Part shown: positions 47,225 through 56,077 of the stretch, piece by piece | How positions within the stretch are numbered: position 1 is the first letter of the stretch | How the letters are laid out: the number at the start of each line of letters is the position of its first letter | Origin: an uncultured Cetobacterium sp. | Lineage (GTDB): Bacteria; Fusobacteriota; Fusobacteriia; Fusobacteriales; Fusobacteriaceae | Assembly (NCBI GenBank): GCA_934085975.1 | Contig: CAKOHT010000004.1 | Span: 1 to 64,000 of the forward strand | Length of the DNA: 64,000 nt | Reading direction: 5' to 3' | Translations under genes and position numbers: made by a program | The notes under the pieces: model-generated | The model's database searches: none | Seen by the model: only the letters and a program-made list of their open reading frames with translations | Told to the model about the DNA's origin: nothing

Positions 47225-48334
47225 TTACTTTAAATCTATAATAGCTTTTTCTAAGCAATCAAGAGTGAATCTAACTCTATCTTCACGTGCATTTTCTCCC
47301 ATATGTCCAATTCTGATAATTTTATCAGCTAAAGGACCATAAGAACCAGAAAGTAAAATATCGTATTTAGTTTTTAAATGAGTTAACAAATCTTCCGCTC
47401 TTATACCTTCAGGAGGGTAAAAGGCCGTAACAGTTGGTGAAAAATCAGACTCTAGATACAGTGAGCATCCTAACTCTTGAAGTCTTTCGATACAAAGATT
47501 TCTCATCTCTTCGTGTCTATCAAAAACTCTAAATAGGGTTTCAGATAATAGGTTATCAATGGCAGTTCCTAAACTAATGATATCACTGGCAGGCATAGTA
47601 TAGGGAAAAGATTTTTTCTCCTCTATATCTTTCCAATGTAGTAAATTACAGTAAAATGATGGGATAGGAGTTGTTCTATTTTCCATAGCATACCAAGCAG
47701 CATCACTGACAGCCATGATAGTGAGACCGGGAGCAGCTGAAAAAACCTTTTGAGATGCAGAGAGTACAATATCGACATTCCATTCATCCATTTTAAAATC
47801 TACTCCTCCAAGAGCCGCAACAGTATCAACAACAGTTAAAATACCTTTAGATTTTAAAAGTTGGCATACAGGACCTATATCATTGAGAATACCACTTGGA
47901 GTATCACAATGTACTACTGTAGCGTATTTAAAGTTTGAATCTTTCTGCAGAAATTTTTTAAGACTTTCTAAGTCTATTGATTTTTTCCAACTTGACTCAA
48001 AGATAGTAACTTCACCTCCATAGGGTTCAATAAGTCCTTTGAATCCCTCTCCAAAAAAACCATTGGAGATAACAAGAACTCTATCTCCTTTTTCAGTTAG
48101 AGAAGCACAAGCAGCATCTAATCCAAGCATTCCCTCCCCGCTCATTATAAAAATTTTAGAATGATCTGATCCAATAAAATTTCTAAGTCTATGACAAACA
48201 AATTTATAATAACTTAGAAAATCAGAATCGATATCGGGATTTCCAAACACTTTACTTCTCGCATGTAAAGTGTTGCCAGAAACAGTGGTAGGTCCGGCGG
48301 TCATCATTAAATAATTAGGTCTGTAAAATAACAT
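47225..48334 (-). CDS. class V aminotransferase (alanine-glyoxylate/serine-pyruvate type)
   Basis: The 369-residue PLP enzyme has the start MMTAGPTTVS, the VVDTVAALGGVDF segment, and the PLP lysine in LSASQKVFSAAPGL near residue 198. The pattern fits the alanine-glyoxylate or serine-pyruvate aminotransferase group. It follows bioC after a short gap on the same strand, so a role connected to biotin synthesis is possible but unproven. The start has AGGAGG upstream. Confidence 0.87.
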   Translation of the reverse strand: MLFYRPNYLMMTAGPTTVSGNTLHARSKVFGNPDIDSDFLSYYKFVCHRLRNFIGSDHSKIFIMSGEGMLGLDAACASLTEKGDRVLVISNGFFGEGFKGLIEPYGGEVTIFESSWKKSIDLESLKKFLQKDSNFKYATVVHCDTPSGILNDIGPVCQLLKSKGILTVVDTVAALGGVDFKMDEWNVDIVLSASQKVFSAAPGLTIMAVSDAAWYAMENRTTPIPSFYCNLLHWKDIEEKKSFPYTMPASDIISLGTAIDNLLSETLFRVFDRHEEMRNLCIERLQELGCSLYLESDFSPTVTAFYPPEGIRAEDLLTHLKTKYDILLSGSYGPLADKIIRIGHMGENAREDRVRFTLDCLEKAIIDLK

Positions 48335-48352
48335 TTTTAAGCCTCCTTGATT

Positions 48353-49021
48353 TTAATTTTTACAAGAAAAATAACTTACCTTATATGTCAATGTTGTAGA
48401 TTTAAAACTTTTTGTTAGAGAGTAGTTAGAAGTTGAAAAACCGGTAACTCCAGTTTTTTTTAAATGTTTTAAAGCCTTTAGAGGACTAGAAAATTCTAAA
48501 ATAAATTTTTCCTCTTGGAATTCAACAAAAGTATAGTATTTTTTCAAAATTTGATAAATCTCTTCGGTACTTTTATAGTCTAAAGATATCCCAAAATGTT
48601 CAAAAATTTCAATTAAATTTCCTTTTGAATAGATGGAGAAGACCAATTGTGAAGTATTTTTGGAGATTTTATAGATAAGACTTTCCAAGTTTTCAACCCA
48701 TTGAAAAGCAGAGCTAGAAATAATTAAAGAATAGTTTTTTAGTTTCAGCGTTTCCATATTTTCAACAAAAAAATCTCTATATGATATATTTGAAAAAAAA
48801 TCTTGGGTGTTAAAAATATCATTTAAGTCTAAATAATTGAAACACACTGATTCAAAAAGTGCTTTAGTAAGCATTCCAGTACCGCACCCTAACTCTAAAA
48901 TAGTATCATATTTTCTAGATTTATCAATAAAAGTCAGAAGTTTTTTAGCTACTTCCTTTTGAGTAATAGCATTGCAATCATAATTTTTAAATTGTTTATT
49001 AAAATTCATTTTCTTAATCAA
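48353..49021 (-). CDS. bioC: malonyl-ACP O-methyltransferase BioC
   Basis: BioC methylates malonyl-ACP so that the fatty acid machinery can build pimeloyl-ACP for biotin. The 222-residue SAM methyltransferase starts with the NKQFKNYDCNAITQKEVAKKL helix and has ELGCGTGMLTKAL near residue 42 and SSSAFQWVENLE near 103, all usual in BioC. I keep the TTG start at 49021 because GGAGGG (49033-49028) fits it better than the ATG 12 bases inside. It overlaps bioG by 8 bases. Confidence 0.87.
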   Translation of the reverse strand: MIKKMNFNKQFKNYDCNAITQKEVAKKLLTFIDKSRKYDTILELGCGTGMLTKALFESVCFNYLDLNDIFNTQDFFSNISYRDFFVENMETLKLKNYSLIISSSAFQWVENLESLIYKISKNTSQLVFSIYSKGNLIEIFEHFGISLDYKSTEEIYQILKKYYTFVEFQEEKFILEFSSPLKALKHLKKTGVTGFSTSNYSLTKSFKSTTLTYKVSYFSCKN

Positions 49022-49604
49022 TGATATCCCTCCAGTTTTCTATAATTTCAAAAGGGTAGTGACCACATTGAAGAATAGTAATAGCAGTACTTTCTTTTTC
49101 ATAAAATTTTAATTGCTTTGAATAGGGAATAATTCGATCATATTTTCCAAGAAAAACTTTATCAAAAGTATGATGAGTATTTGGAAAATCAAAAAGAATA
49201 TCTTCTAATTCAATTTTTAATCTATCTAAATCTGGAGTTTCATGGAAATACTCTAGAGGTAGCCCCATATTCTCATAGAATTTTTTTAAATTATCTTTAG
49301 AAAGTGTTTCCAGGGTAAGCTTAAACATCTTTGGCGATATTCCATATTTACCAATTATATATGGGACACCATTTATAGCAATAGATAAACAGTTTAACTC
49401 TCTATTTTTTAATAAAAAGTTAGAGGCGTAGTGTACACCAAAAGACCAACCGATAACATAGATTTTTTCATATTTAGAAAAATCTATATGATTAGTGAGA
49501 TATGGATAGTCAATACAATAGACTTTATAACAATCATCACAAATAAGTTTATCTATAATGTGGTGATTCATTCCCCATCCATTAAAAAAAAGTATTAAGT
49601 GCAT
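49014..49604 (-). CDS. bioG: pimeloyl-ACP methyl ester esterase BioG-type
   Basis: BioG-type esterases (DUF452) cut the methyl ester from pimeloyl-ACP methyl ester. The 196-residue alpha/beta hydrolase begins LILFFNGWGMN, has the nucleophile elbow IGWSFGVHYAS near residue 54, and a late CGHYPFE with the catalytic His. ATG 49604 follows CAGGAG; a longer frame would read further into bioF. Start and end overlap bioF and bioC, so the three are translationally linked. Confidence 0.88.
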   Translation of the reverse strand: MHLILFFNGWGMNHHIIDKLICDDCYKVYCIDYPYLTNHIDFSKYEKIYVIGWSFGVHYASNFLLKNRELNCLSIAINGVPYIIGKYGISPKMFKLTLETLSKDNLKKFYENMGLPLEYFHETPDLDRLKIELEDILFDFPNTHHTFDKVFLGKYDRIIPYSKQLKFYEKESTAITILQCGHYPFEIIENWRDIID

Positions 49605-50703
49605 AGTTAAGCTCCTGAAAAAAATTAATAATATTATCTTTAGATAAAGTTGGGGATAGACCAACTCTAATTCTAGATGTACCTCTAGGGACAGTTGGTT
49701 CTTTCACTCCATAAACAAAGTATTTTTTCTCATTTAAGTAATTGATAATCTTATCCAACCTTTCATTGTCCCCAACAATTATAGATATAATATGGGTTGT
49801 TGATAAAGTTTTCATATCATACTTTTTAATTAGAGAGTGGGCTAACTTTTGTAGTTCAAAGAGATATAAGCGTTTCTCTTTGAATAGGTCCATTTTTTCT
49901 AAAATAAATAGATTCCAAGCGATATTAATGGGAGGAAGAGCTGTGGTATAAATAAATTTTCTTCCTTTATTAATAATATACTCTTTGTATATTTGATCAC
50001 AGATTAGATATGAACCGGTAGAACCACCACCTTTACCGAGTGGAATTGTGAGAAAATCGACATCTTTAATCAAATTTTCACTGTGCACTATTCCATAAGA
50101 GTAGACACCAAAAGAATGAGCTTCATCAATAATTAAATAAAAATCAAACTCCTTTTTTAATTTAATAAGTTCTTTAAGGTGGACGCAATCACCATCCATA
50201 CTATATATAGTTTCTGAAATAACAAAAATATTTTCAAATTTATCTCTACTTTTTTCTAAAAGTTTTTTTAAATGTTCGAGATCAAGGTGCTTATATCTTA
50301 GCAAAGTTGCTTTACTATGTAAAATACCGTCATGAATACTCGCGTGATTTAATCTATCACTAATGACTAAGGTACTTTCATCACAAAATGTTTCCAGTAT
50401 ACAGCAGTTACAATCAAAACCACTATTAAAAAATAAAACAGGTTTTTTATATATACCTTCAGCCATTTTTTCTAATTCCATAATTAAAGGATACGATCCA
50501 CTAATCAATCTAGAGGAACTAGAGGAGAGTTTTAAATTTGAATATTTTTTATAGAATTCTTCAATTAAAATTGGGTTACAAGCAAAACCCATATAATCAT
50601 TGGATGAAAGATTTAAAAGATTATGGTTCAATGTAATTAATTTTCTAAAACGATTATCACGTTTAAAATTTTTCAATTCTTTTTTTATTTTTTCTTTTAA
50701 CAT
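49582..50703 (-). CDS. bioF: 8-amino-7-oxononanoate synthase
   Basis: BioF condenses pimeloyl-ACP or pimeloyl-CoA with L-alanine. The 373-residue PLP enzyme has LNLSSNDYMGFA near residue 29, NSGFDCN, IDEAHSFGVYSYG near 192, and LGKGGGSTGSYLICD with the PLP lysine near 223. It is somewhat shorter than usual, by about 10-20 residues. It begins the bioF-bioG-bioC unit. bioA, bioD and bioB are not in the window. Confidence 0.9.
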   Translation of the reverse strand: MLKEKIKKELKNFKRDNRFRKLITLNHNLLNLSSNDYMGFACNPILIEEFYKKYSNLKLSSSSSRLISGSYPLIMELEKMAEGIYKKPVLFFNSGFDCNCCILETFCDESTLVISDRLNHASIHDGILHSKATLLRYKHLDLEHLKKLLEKSRDKFENIFVISETIYSMDGDCVHLKELIKLKKEFDFYLIIDEAHSFGVYSYGIVHSENLIKDVDFLTIPLGKGGGSTGSYLICDQIYKEYIINKGRKFIYTTALPPINIAWNLFILEKMDLFKEKRLYLFELQKLAHSLIKKYDMKTLSTTHIISIIVGDNERLDKIINYLNEKKYFVYGVKEPTVPRGTSRIRVGLSPTLSKDNIINFFQELNYALNTFF

Positions 50704-50797
50704 AGCTAATCACCAAAAATATTATACCTAAAAAGATAAAAAAAAGCCATTAGAAAGAAAAGATAAATATTATATGTAAATATATACTTCAAAAATA

Positions 50798-50894
50798 AAA
50801 TGTACACTTTTTAATAAGTGTTGCAATTTATATGCATAGATGTTAATATTAATTTAATAAAAATAAAATAAAATTCTATAAAAAGTGCACACTT
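50798..50894. promoter_or_regulatory. bioF / ccpN-like intergenic region with inverted 15-bp motif pair
   Basis: AAAAAGTGCACACTT occurs on the plus strand at 50880-50894, and AAAAAGTGTACATTT on the minus strand at 50812-50798. They match at 13 of 15 positions and point towards each other. Between them lies TTGCAA (50821-50826), 17 bases before TAATAT (50844-50849), a likely plus-strand promoter. The array looks like an operator pair serving one or both divergent units. Confidence 0.5.
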
Positions 50895-50910
50895 AACAAA
50901 AGGAGTTAAT

Positions 50911-51546
50911 ATGCAGTTAACAGAGAGACAAAAAGAGATTGTAGAAATTATTAAGAAAAATGGCCCTATAACTGGGGATGAAATAGCTAAGATGATATAC
51001 ATTACTAGATCAGCTCTTAGAACAGACTTCTCAATATTAAAAAAAATGTCAATAATAAAATCAAAGCAAAAAGTAGGATATACTTATAATGAAGCTTTTG
51101 TGAAATCAAATAATAAAACACTAGTGAAACATATAATGGGAACACCAGTAACTATAGACGAAAGCTATTCAGTTTACAAAACAGTACTTCTTATGTTTGA
51201 AAAAGATATAGGAACAATATTTATAACAAAGGATGGGAACCTTTCAGGTATTGTTTCAAGAAAGGATTTGCTAAGAATTGCTATTGGTAAAAGAGATATT
51301 GAGCAAATACCAATAAATCTTATAATGACAAGAATGCCAAATATAATATTCTCTACGGAAAATGAGACAATAGAGGAGTGTGTAAAAAAAATAATAGAGC
51401 ATCAGATAGATTCAGTACCCGTTATTAGGATAGCGGAGAAAAATGGTAAGGAGATATATAAGGTAGTTGGGAGATTTACTAAAACAAATGTGAGTAGATT
51501 ACTACTTGATATATTGGAGAATAAGAACAGGGAAAGAGGAGAATAG
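50911..51546 (+). CDS. CcpN-like transcriptional repressor with CBS domains
   Basis: The 211-residue protein has an N-terminal helix-turn-helix (about residues 5-55, ITGDEIAKMIYITRSALRTD) followed by two CBS domains (about 75-205) containing GTIFITKDGNLSGIVSRKDLLR. This is the architecture of Bacillus CcpN, which represses gluconeogenic genes in glucose and senses nucleotides through its CBS pair. Its position before ppdK and fbp strongly supports the same role here. The start has AAAGGAG. Confidence 0.87.
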   Translation: MQLTERQKEIVEIIKKNGPITGDEIAKMIYITRSALRTDFSILKKMSIIKSKQKVGYTYNEAFVKSNNKTLVKHIMGTPVTIDESYSVYKTVLLMFEKDIGTIFITKDGNLSGIVSRKDLLRIAIGKRDIEQIPINLIMTRMPNIIFSTENETIEECVKKIIEHQIDSVPVIRIAEKNGKEIYKVVGRFTKTNVSRLLLDILENKNRERGE

Positions 51547-51584
51547 TTTTATTAAAATAAATTAAAAAGTTCAGGAGAGAGAAG

Positions 51585-54155
51585 ATGAAAAATGTGTATT
51601 TGTTTAATGAAGGATATGGTTTAGAGAAAATGATATTAGGTGGTAAGGGAGCCAATCTAGTAGAGATGAAAAAGATAGGACTACCTATTCCAAATGGACT
51701 AATTGCAACAACAGTAGCTTGTAAAAATTATTTTAAGGATGGAAATTATTTATCGGAAAATATGATAAATGATATAAAAGAGGGGATAAAAAAATTAGAA
51801 GTAGAAACTGGGAAAGAGTTTGATGGAGAAAATCCTTTATTGGTCTCAGTTAGATCAGGTGCACCGGTATCCATGCCGGGAATGATGGACACTATTCTCA
51901 ATTTAGGACTGAATGATAACACAGTTCAGAAATTAATCGAAAAAACAAAAAATGAAAAATTTGTATATGAAATCTATTTAAGATTTATAGAGATGTTCGC
52001 AGAAATTGTAAAAGGAGTTTCAAGAGAAAAGTTTGTAAAAATTAAAGAATATTCTAAAGAGAAAACTTATGAGGAAATAATTGAAGCTTTTAAAGGATTA
52101 TACTGGATTGAAACAGGTGAGTTTTTCCCAGAGAATCCAGAGGAACAAATTTTAATGGCAGTTGAATCTATCTTTAAATCTTGGAACAATGAAAGAGCAA
52201 AAATATATAGACAACTAAATAATATAGATGAAAGTATGGGGACAGCTGTTGTAGTTCAAGAAATGGTATTTGGTAATTTTAATGCGTTATCAGGAACAGG
52301 AGTAGCTTTTACAAGAAATCCATCAACAGGAGAAAATGAACTATTTGGAGAGTATTTATTAGAAGCTCAAGGGGAAGATATTGTAGCAGGAATAAGAACA
52401 CCACACTCTATTGAAACAATGAAAAATCAACTTCCAAATATTTATGAAGAATTTTTAAGTATTGCAAAATCATTAGAGAAACACTACGGAGATATGCAAG
52501 ATATTGAATTTACTATAGAGGATGGAAAATTATTTATACTTCAAACAAGAAATGGAAAAAGAAGTCCAAATGCATCTATAAAAATAGCTGTAGATATGGT
52601 AAATGAAAATATAATAACTAAAGAAAAAGCTATATTAATGGTAGATACAGAATTATTACCTCAAGTTTTTAATGGGACATTTGAGGAGGCTGATATAGTT
52701 GGAAAAAAGTTTCTAGGGAAAGGATTACCAGGTTCAGCAGGAGTAGCTGTGGGAAAAGTAGTTCTTTCCACAGACAAAATAAAAGAAGGAGAATCTGTAA
52801 TTTTAGTGAGGGTGGAAACTTCCCCAGAAGATATCAAAGGCATGAGTTTAGCTAAAGGAATTGTAACTGTTAAAGGGGGAGCAACATCTCACGGAGCTGT
52901 AGTAGCTAGAGGGATGGGAAAATGTTGTGTAACAGGATGTGAAGATATAAAAATAGATTCTAACGAAGAGTTCTTTACTATAAACGGAGAGAGAGTTCAA
53001 GAGGGAGAGGTTATCTCTATAAATGGATATAATGGAGATATTTATAAAGGCGCTATAAAACTAAAAATGGGAGAGCTTAGTGAAGAGTTAAAAGAGTTTT
53101 TAGAATGGTGTAAAGAGATTAAGACTTTAGAAGTTAGAATGAATGCAGATACTCCAACAGATGTAATAGTTGGAAAAGGTTTTGGGGCTGAAGGGATAGG
53201 ACTTTGTAGAACAGAACATATGTTTTTTGAAGATGAAAAAATATGGAGTGTTAGAGAGATGATAATTGCTAATACAAAAGAGGATAGAGACAAAGCTTTA
53301 GAAAAACTTTTAGAACTTCAAAAAATAGATTTTAAAAAGATGTTACATAAATTAGGTGGCTTACCTATGAATGTAAGACTTTTAGATCCACCATTTCACG
53401 AGTTTTTACCTAAAACAGAGAAAGATATACAAAAACTAGCAGTGTTATTAGAAAAATGTCCAAAAGAGATTGAAAGTAGAATAAAAGAGTTAAAAGAAGA
53501 AAATCCAATGTTAGGACATAGAGGGTGTAGATTAGCAATTACTTTCCCTGAGATATATGAGATGCAAGCAAGAGCTATAATAGAGTCAGCTATTGAGTGT
53601 AAAGGAGAGGGCGGGAGCTGTGAAATAGAGATAATGATACCTTTTATTGGAGGTATTAGTGAGTTTAAATATATAAAAGAGGGAATTTTAAAAGAGATTG
53701 AAAAAGTTTTTAATGAAAAAAATGAGAAGATAGATTATAAATTAGGTACTATGATGGAACTACCAAGAGCTTGTTTAATAGCTAATGAAATTGCTGAAGA
53801 GAGCGCATTTTTCTCATTTGGAACGAATGATTTAACTCAAACAACATATGGAATATCAAGAGATGACTCTATAAAGTTTATAGATCATTACAAAGCTAAA
53901 AATATAATGAAAAGAGATCCGTTCCAATCAATAGATACACGTGGAGTTGGTAAATTAATAGTTTTAGCTAAAGAGTTAGGTCAAAGTGTAAAACCAAATA
54001 TAAAAATAGGAGTTTGTGGAGAACATGGGGGAGATCCTAAGAGTATTGAGTATTTCAATGACTTAGGATTTAATTATGTTAGTTGTTCACCATTTAGAGT
54101 TCCAATTGCAATAGTTGCAGCAGCACAAAGTGCCATACTAAAAAGGATGAGTTGA
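51585..54155 (+). CDS. ppdK: pyruvate, phosphate dikinase
   Basis: PpdK interconverts pyruvate and phosphoenolpyruvate using ATP and phosphate. The 856-residue protein has the N-terminal ATP-grasp domain (GGKGANLVEM, VSVRSGAPVSMPGMMDT), the phosphohistidine in GGATSHGAVVARGMGK near residue 435, and the C-terminal PEP barrel with LLDPPFHEFLP and FSFGTNDLTQTT. It lies between the CcpN-like gene and fbp, and fbp starts right after its stop. The usual PPDK regulatory protein gene is not adjacent. Confidence 0.97.
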   Translation: MKNVYLFNEGYGLEKMILGGKGANLVEMKKIGLPIPNGLIATTVACKNYFKDGNYLSENMINDIKEGIKKLEVETGKEFDGENPLLVSVRSGAPVSMPGMMDTILNLGLNDNTVQKLIEKTKNEKFVYEIYLRFIEMFAEIVKGVSREKFVKIKEYSKEKTYEEIIEAFKGLYWIETGEFFPENPEEQILMAVESIFKSWNNERAKIYRQLNNIDESMGTAVVVQEMVFGNFNALSGTGVAFTRNPSTGENELFGEYLLEAQGEDIVAGIRTPHSIETMKNQLPNIYEEFLSIAKSLEKHYGDMQDIEFTIEDGKLFILQTRNGKRSPNASIKIAVDMVNENIITKEKAILMVDTELLPQVFNGTFEEADIVGKKFLGKGLPGSAGVAVGKVVLSTDKIKEGESVILVRVETSPEDIKGMSLAKGIVTVKGGATSHGAVVARGMGKCCVTGCEDIKIDSNEEFFTINGERVQEGEVISINGYNGDIYKGAIKLKMGELSEELKEFLEWCKEIKTLEVRMNADTPTDVIVGKGFGAEGIGLCRTEHMFFEDEKIWSVREMIIANTKEDRDKALEKLLELQKIDFKKMLHKLGGLPMNVRLLDPPFHEFLPKTEKDIQKLAVLLEKCPKEIESRIKELKEENPMLGHRGCRLAITFPEIYEMQARAIIESAIECKGEGGSCEIEIMIPFIGGISEFKYIKEGILKEIEKVFNEKNEKIDYKLGTMMELPRACLIANEIAEESAFFSFGTNDLTQTTYGISRDDSIKFIDHYKAKNIMKRDPFQSIDTRGVGKLIVLAKELGQSVKPNIKIGVCGEHGGDPKSIEYFNDLGFNYVSCSPFRVPIAIVAAAQSAILKRMS

Positions 54156-54156
54156 T

Positions 54157-56043
54157 ATGAATATAAAAGAGGAAGAATTAAAATACTTGAAACTTTTAGC
54201 TAAAAATTTTCCAACAATTGGTGAAACAGCCACAGAAATAATAAATTTAGAAGCAATTTTATCTTTACCAAAGGGAACTGAACATTTTATAAGTGATATA
54301 CATGGGGAATATGAAGCTTTTAATCATGTTTTAAAAAACTGTTCAGGTGTAATTAAAGAAAAAATAGAAAATATATTTATAAATTTACTAGAAAAGGAAA
54401 AAAATCAATTGGCAACAGTAATATACTATCCTAAAGAAAAAATAGAGCTTATTCAATCTTTAGGTATAGATATGGAAGAGTGGTATAAAAGAACTATACC
54501 AAGAATATTAGAAGTTTTAAAAGTAGTTTCCTCTAAGTATACAAGATCAAAAGTAGGAAAGGCTATGACAAAAGAATTTTCCTATATCATTCAAGAGCTC
54601 TTATATGAACGAGCTGAAGAGCAAAATAAAAAGGACTACATAGAAGGTATTATAAATACGATAATAGATATTGGAAGAGGCAAAGAGTTTATAATAAATG
54701 TAAGTATGCTTATTCAAAGACTAGTTGTAGATATATTACACATAGTGGGGGATATTTATGATAGAGGACCATATCCACATAAAATAATGGATAAACTTAT
54801 GAAATACCATAATGTGGATATTCAATGGGGAAATCATGATATACTGTGGGTAGGTGCAGCTTGTGGGCATGGAGCTTGTATAGCAAATGCTATTAGAATA
54901 TGCTTAAGATACTCTAATAAAGAGATATTAGAAGACGGATATGGAATAAATCTATTACCTTTGGCAACATTAGCTATGGAATTTTATGGGGATGATTTAT
55001 GTAGTGAGTTTAAACCAAAAACAAAAGATAAAAGTAGTGATGAAGAGTTACTTTCTAAAATGCATAAAGCTATATCAATTATTCAATTTAAGTTAGAGGG
55101 AGAAGTAATAAAAAGAAATCCAACATTTAATATGGAGGATAGACTTCTACTTCATAATTTAGATAACTCATATTTAACATTAAATAGAGATAATCTTTAT
55201 AGTTTAAATGAAAGAGAAAAAGAAGTAGTAGAAGGATTGATAAGAAGTTTTAAAAATAGTGAAAAGCTTCAAGAACATATAAAGTTTTTATTGGAAAAAG
55301 GAAGCGTATATTTAAAAAAGAACTCAAATTTATTATTTCATGGGTGTATGCCATTAGATGAAAAAGGTGGTTTTAGAGAGGTGGATATTTTTGGAAAAAA
55401 ATATTCAGGAAAAAGATTGTTTGAAAGATGTGATCAGCTTTGTAGAGAGGGATATTATGATGAAAATAATATTCAAGGTAAAGATTTTATATGGTATCTT
55501 TGGTGTGGGAAAGATTCACCACTTTTTGGAAAAGATAGAATGAGAACTTTTGAAAGATATTTTTTCTTGGATAAAGATAGTCACAAAGAGAATTACGATT
55601 ATTACTATGAATTTTTTGAAAATAAAGAGGTTGCGGATAGAATATTGAAAGAGTTTGGAATATTGGATGAATATTCCCATATAATAAATGGTCATGTTCC
55701 AGTAAAGGTCAGAAAAGGAGAAACTCCAATAAGAGCACAGGGGAAATTAATACTTATAGATGGAGGTTTTTCAAAAGCATATCAATCTACAACGGGGATA
55801 GCAGGTTACACATTGATATTCAACTCACATGGGAAGCGTTTAGTTTGTCATAAGCCTTTTGAAAACATTGGGGAGTCTGTAGAAAAATGTTTAGATTTTC
55901 AATCCACAACAGAGATTGTAGATAGTAAGAAAGAGAGATTGAAAGTAAGAGATACAGACGTGGGAAAAGAGCTAGAGAGCCAAGTAAAAGAGTTAAAGAA
56001 ATTGTTGCACTGCTATAAAATGGGAATAATAAAAAGTGTATAA
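54157..56043 (+). CDS. fbp: fructose-1,6-bisphosphatase class III
   Basis: Fbp hydrolyses fructose-1,6-bisphosphate to fructose-6-phosphate in gluconeogenesis. The 628-residue protein is the class III metallophosphatase type, with FISDIHGEYEAFNHVLKN near residue 43, HIVGDIYDRGP near 193, QWGNHDILWVGAA near 220, and NGHVPVK near 516. Being encoded with PpdK and opposite in sense to the pfkA reaction, it completes a carbon-flux switch. Confidence 0.96.
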   Translation: MNIKEEELKYLKLLAKNFPTIGETATEIINLEAILSLPKGTEHFISDIHGEYEAFNHVLKNCSGVIKEKIENIFINLLEKEKNQLATVIYYPKEKIELIQSLGIDMEEWYKRTIPRILEVLKVVSSKYTRSKVGKAMTKEFSYIIQELLYERAEEQNKKDYIEGIINTIIDIGRGKEFIINVSMLIQRLVVDILHIVGDIYDRGPYPHKIMDKLMKYHNVDIQWGNHDILWVGAACGHGACIANAIRICLRYSNKEILEDGYGINLLPLATLAMEFYGDDLCSEFKPKTKDKSSDEELLSKMHKAISIIQFKLEGEVIKRNPTFNMEDRLLLHNLDNSYLTLNRDNLYSLNEREKEVVEGLIRSFKNSEKLQEHIKFLLEKGSVYLKKNSNLLFHGCMPLDEKGGFREVDIFGKKYSGKRLFERCDQLCREGYYDENNIQGKDFIWYLWCGKDSPLFGKDRMRTFERYFFLDKDSHKENYDYYYEFFENKEVADRILKEFGILDEYSHIINGHVPVKVRKGETPIRAQGKLILIDGGFSKAYQSTTGIAGYTLIFNSHGKRLVCHKPFENIGESVEKCLDFQSTTEIVDSKKERLKVRDTDVGKELESQVKELKKLLHCYKMGIIKSV

Positions 56044-56077
56044 AAATAGGGAAGAGGATTAGCCTCTTCCCTATTTT
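56043..56077. terminator. bidirectional terminator between fbp and htpG
   Basis: AAAATAGGGAAGAGG (56043-56057) pairs perfectly with CCTCTTCCCTATTTT (56063-56077) across a 5-base loop. The two genes converge here. Confidence 0.9.

Noticed and set aside
50798..50894. Classical BirA biotin operator between bioF and the CcpN-like gene
   Set aside because: The paired motif does not match the known BirA half-site TTGTAAACC or TTGTTAAC; only an unassigned operator pair is supported.
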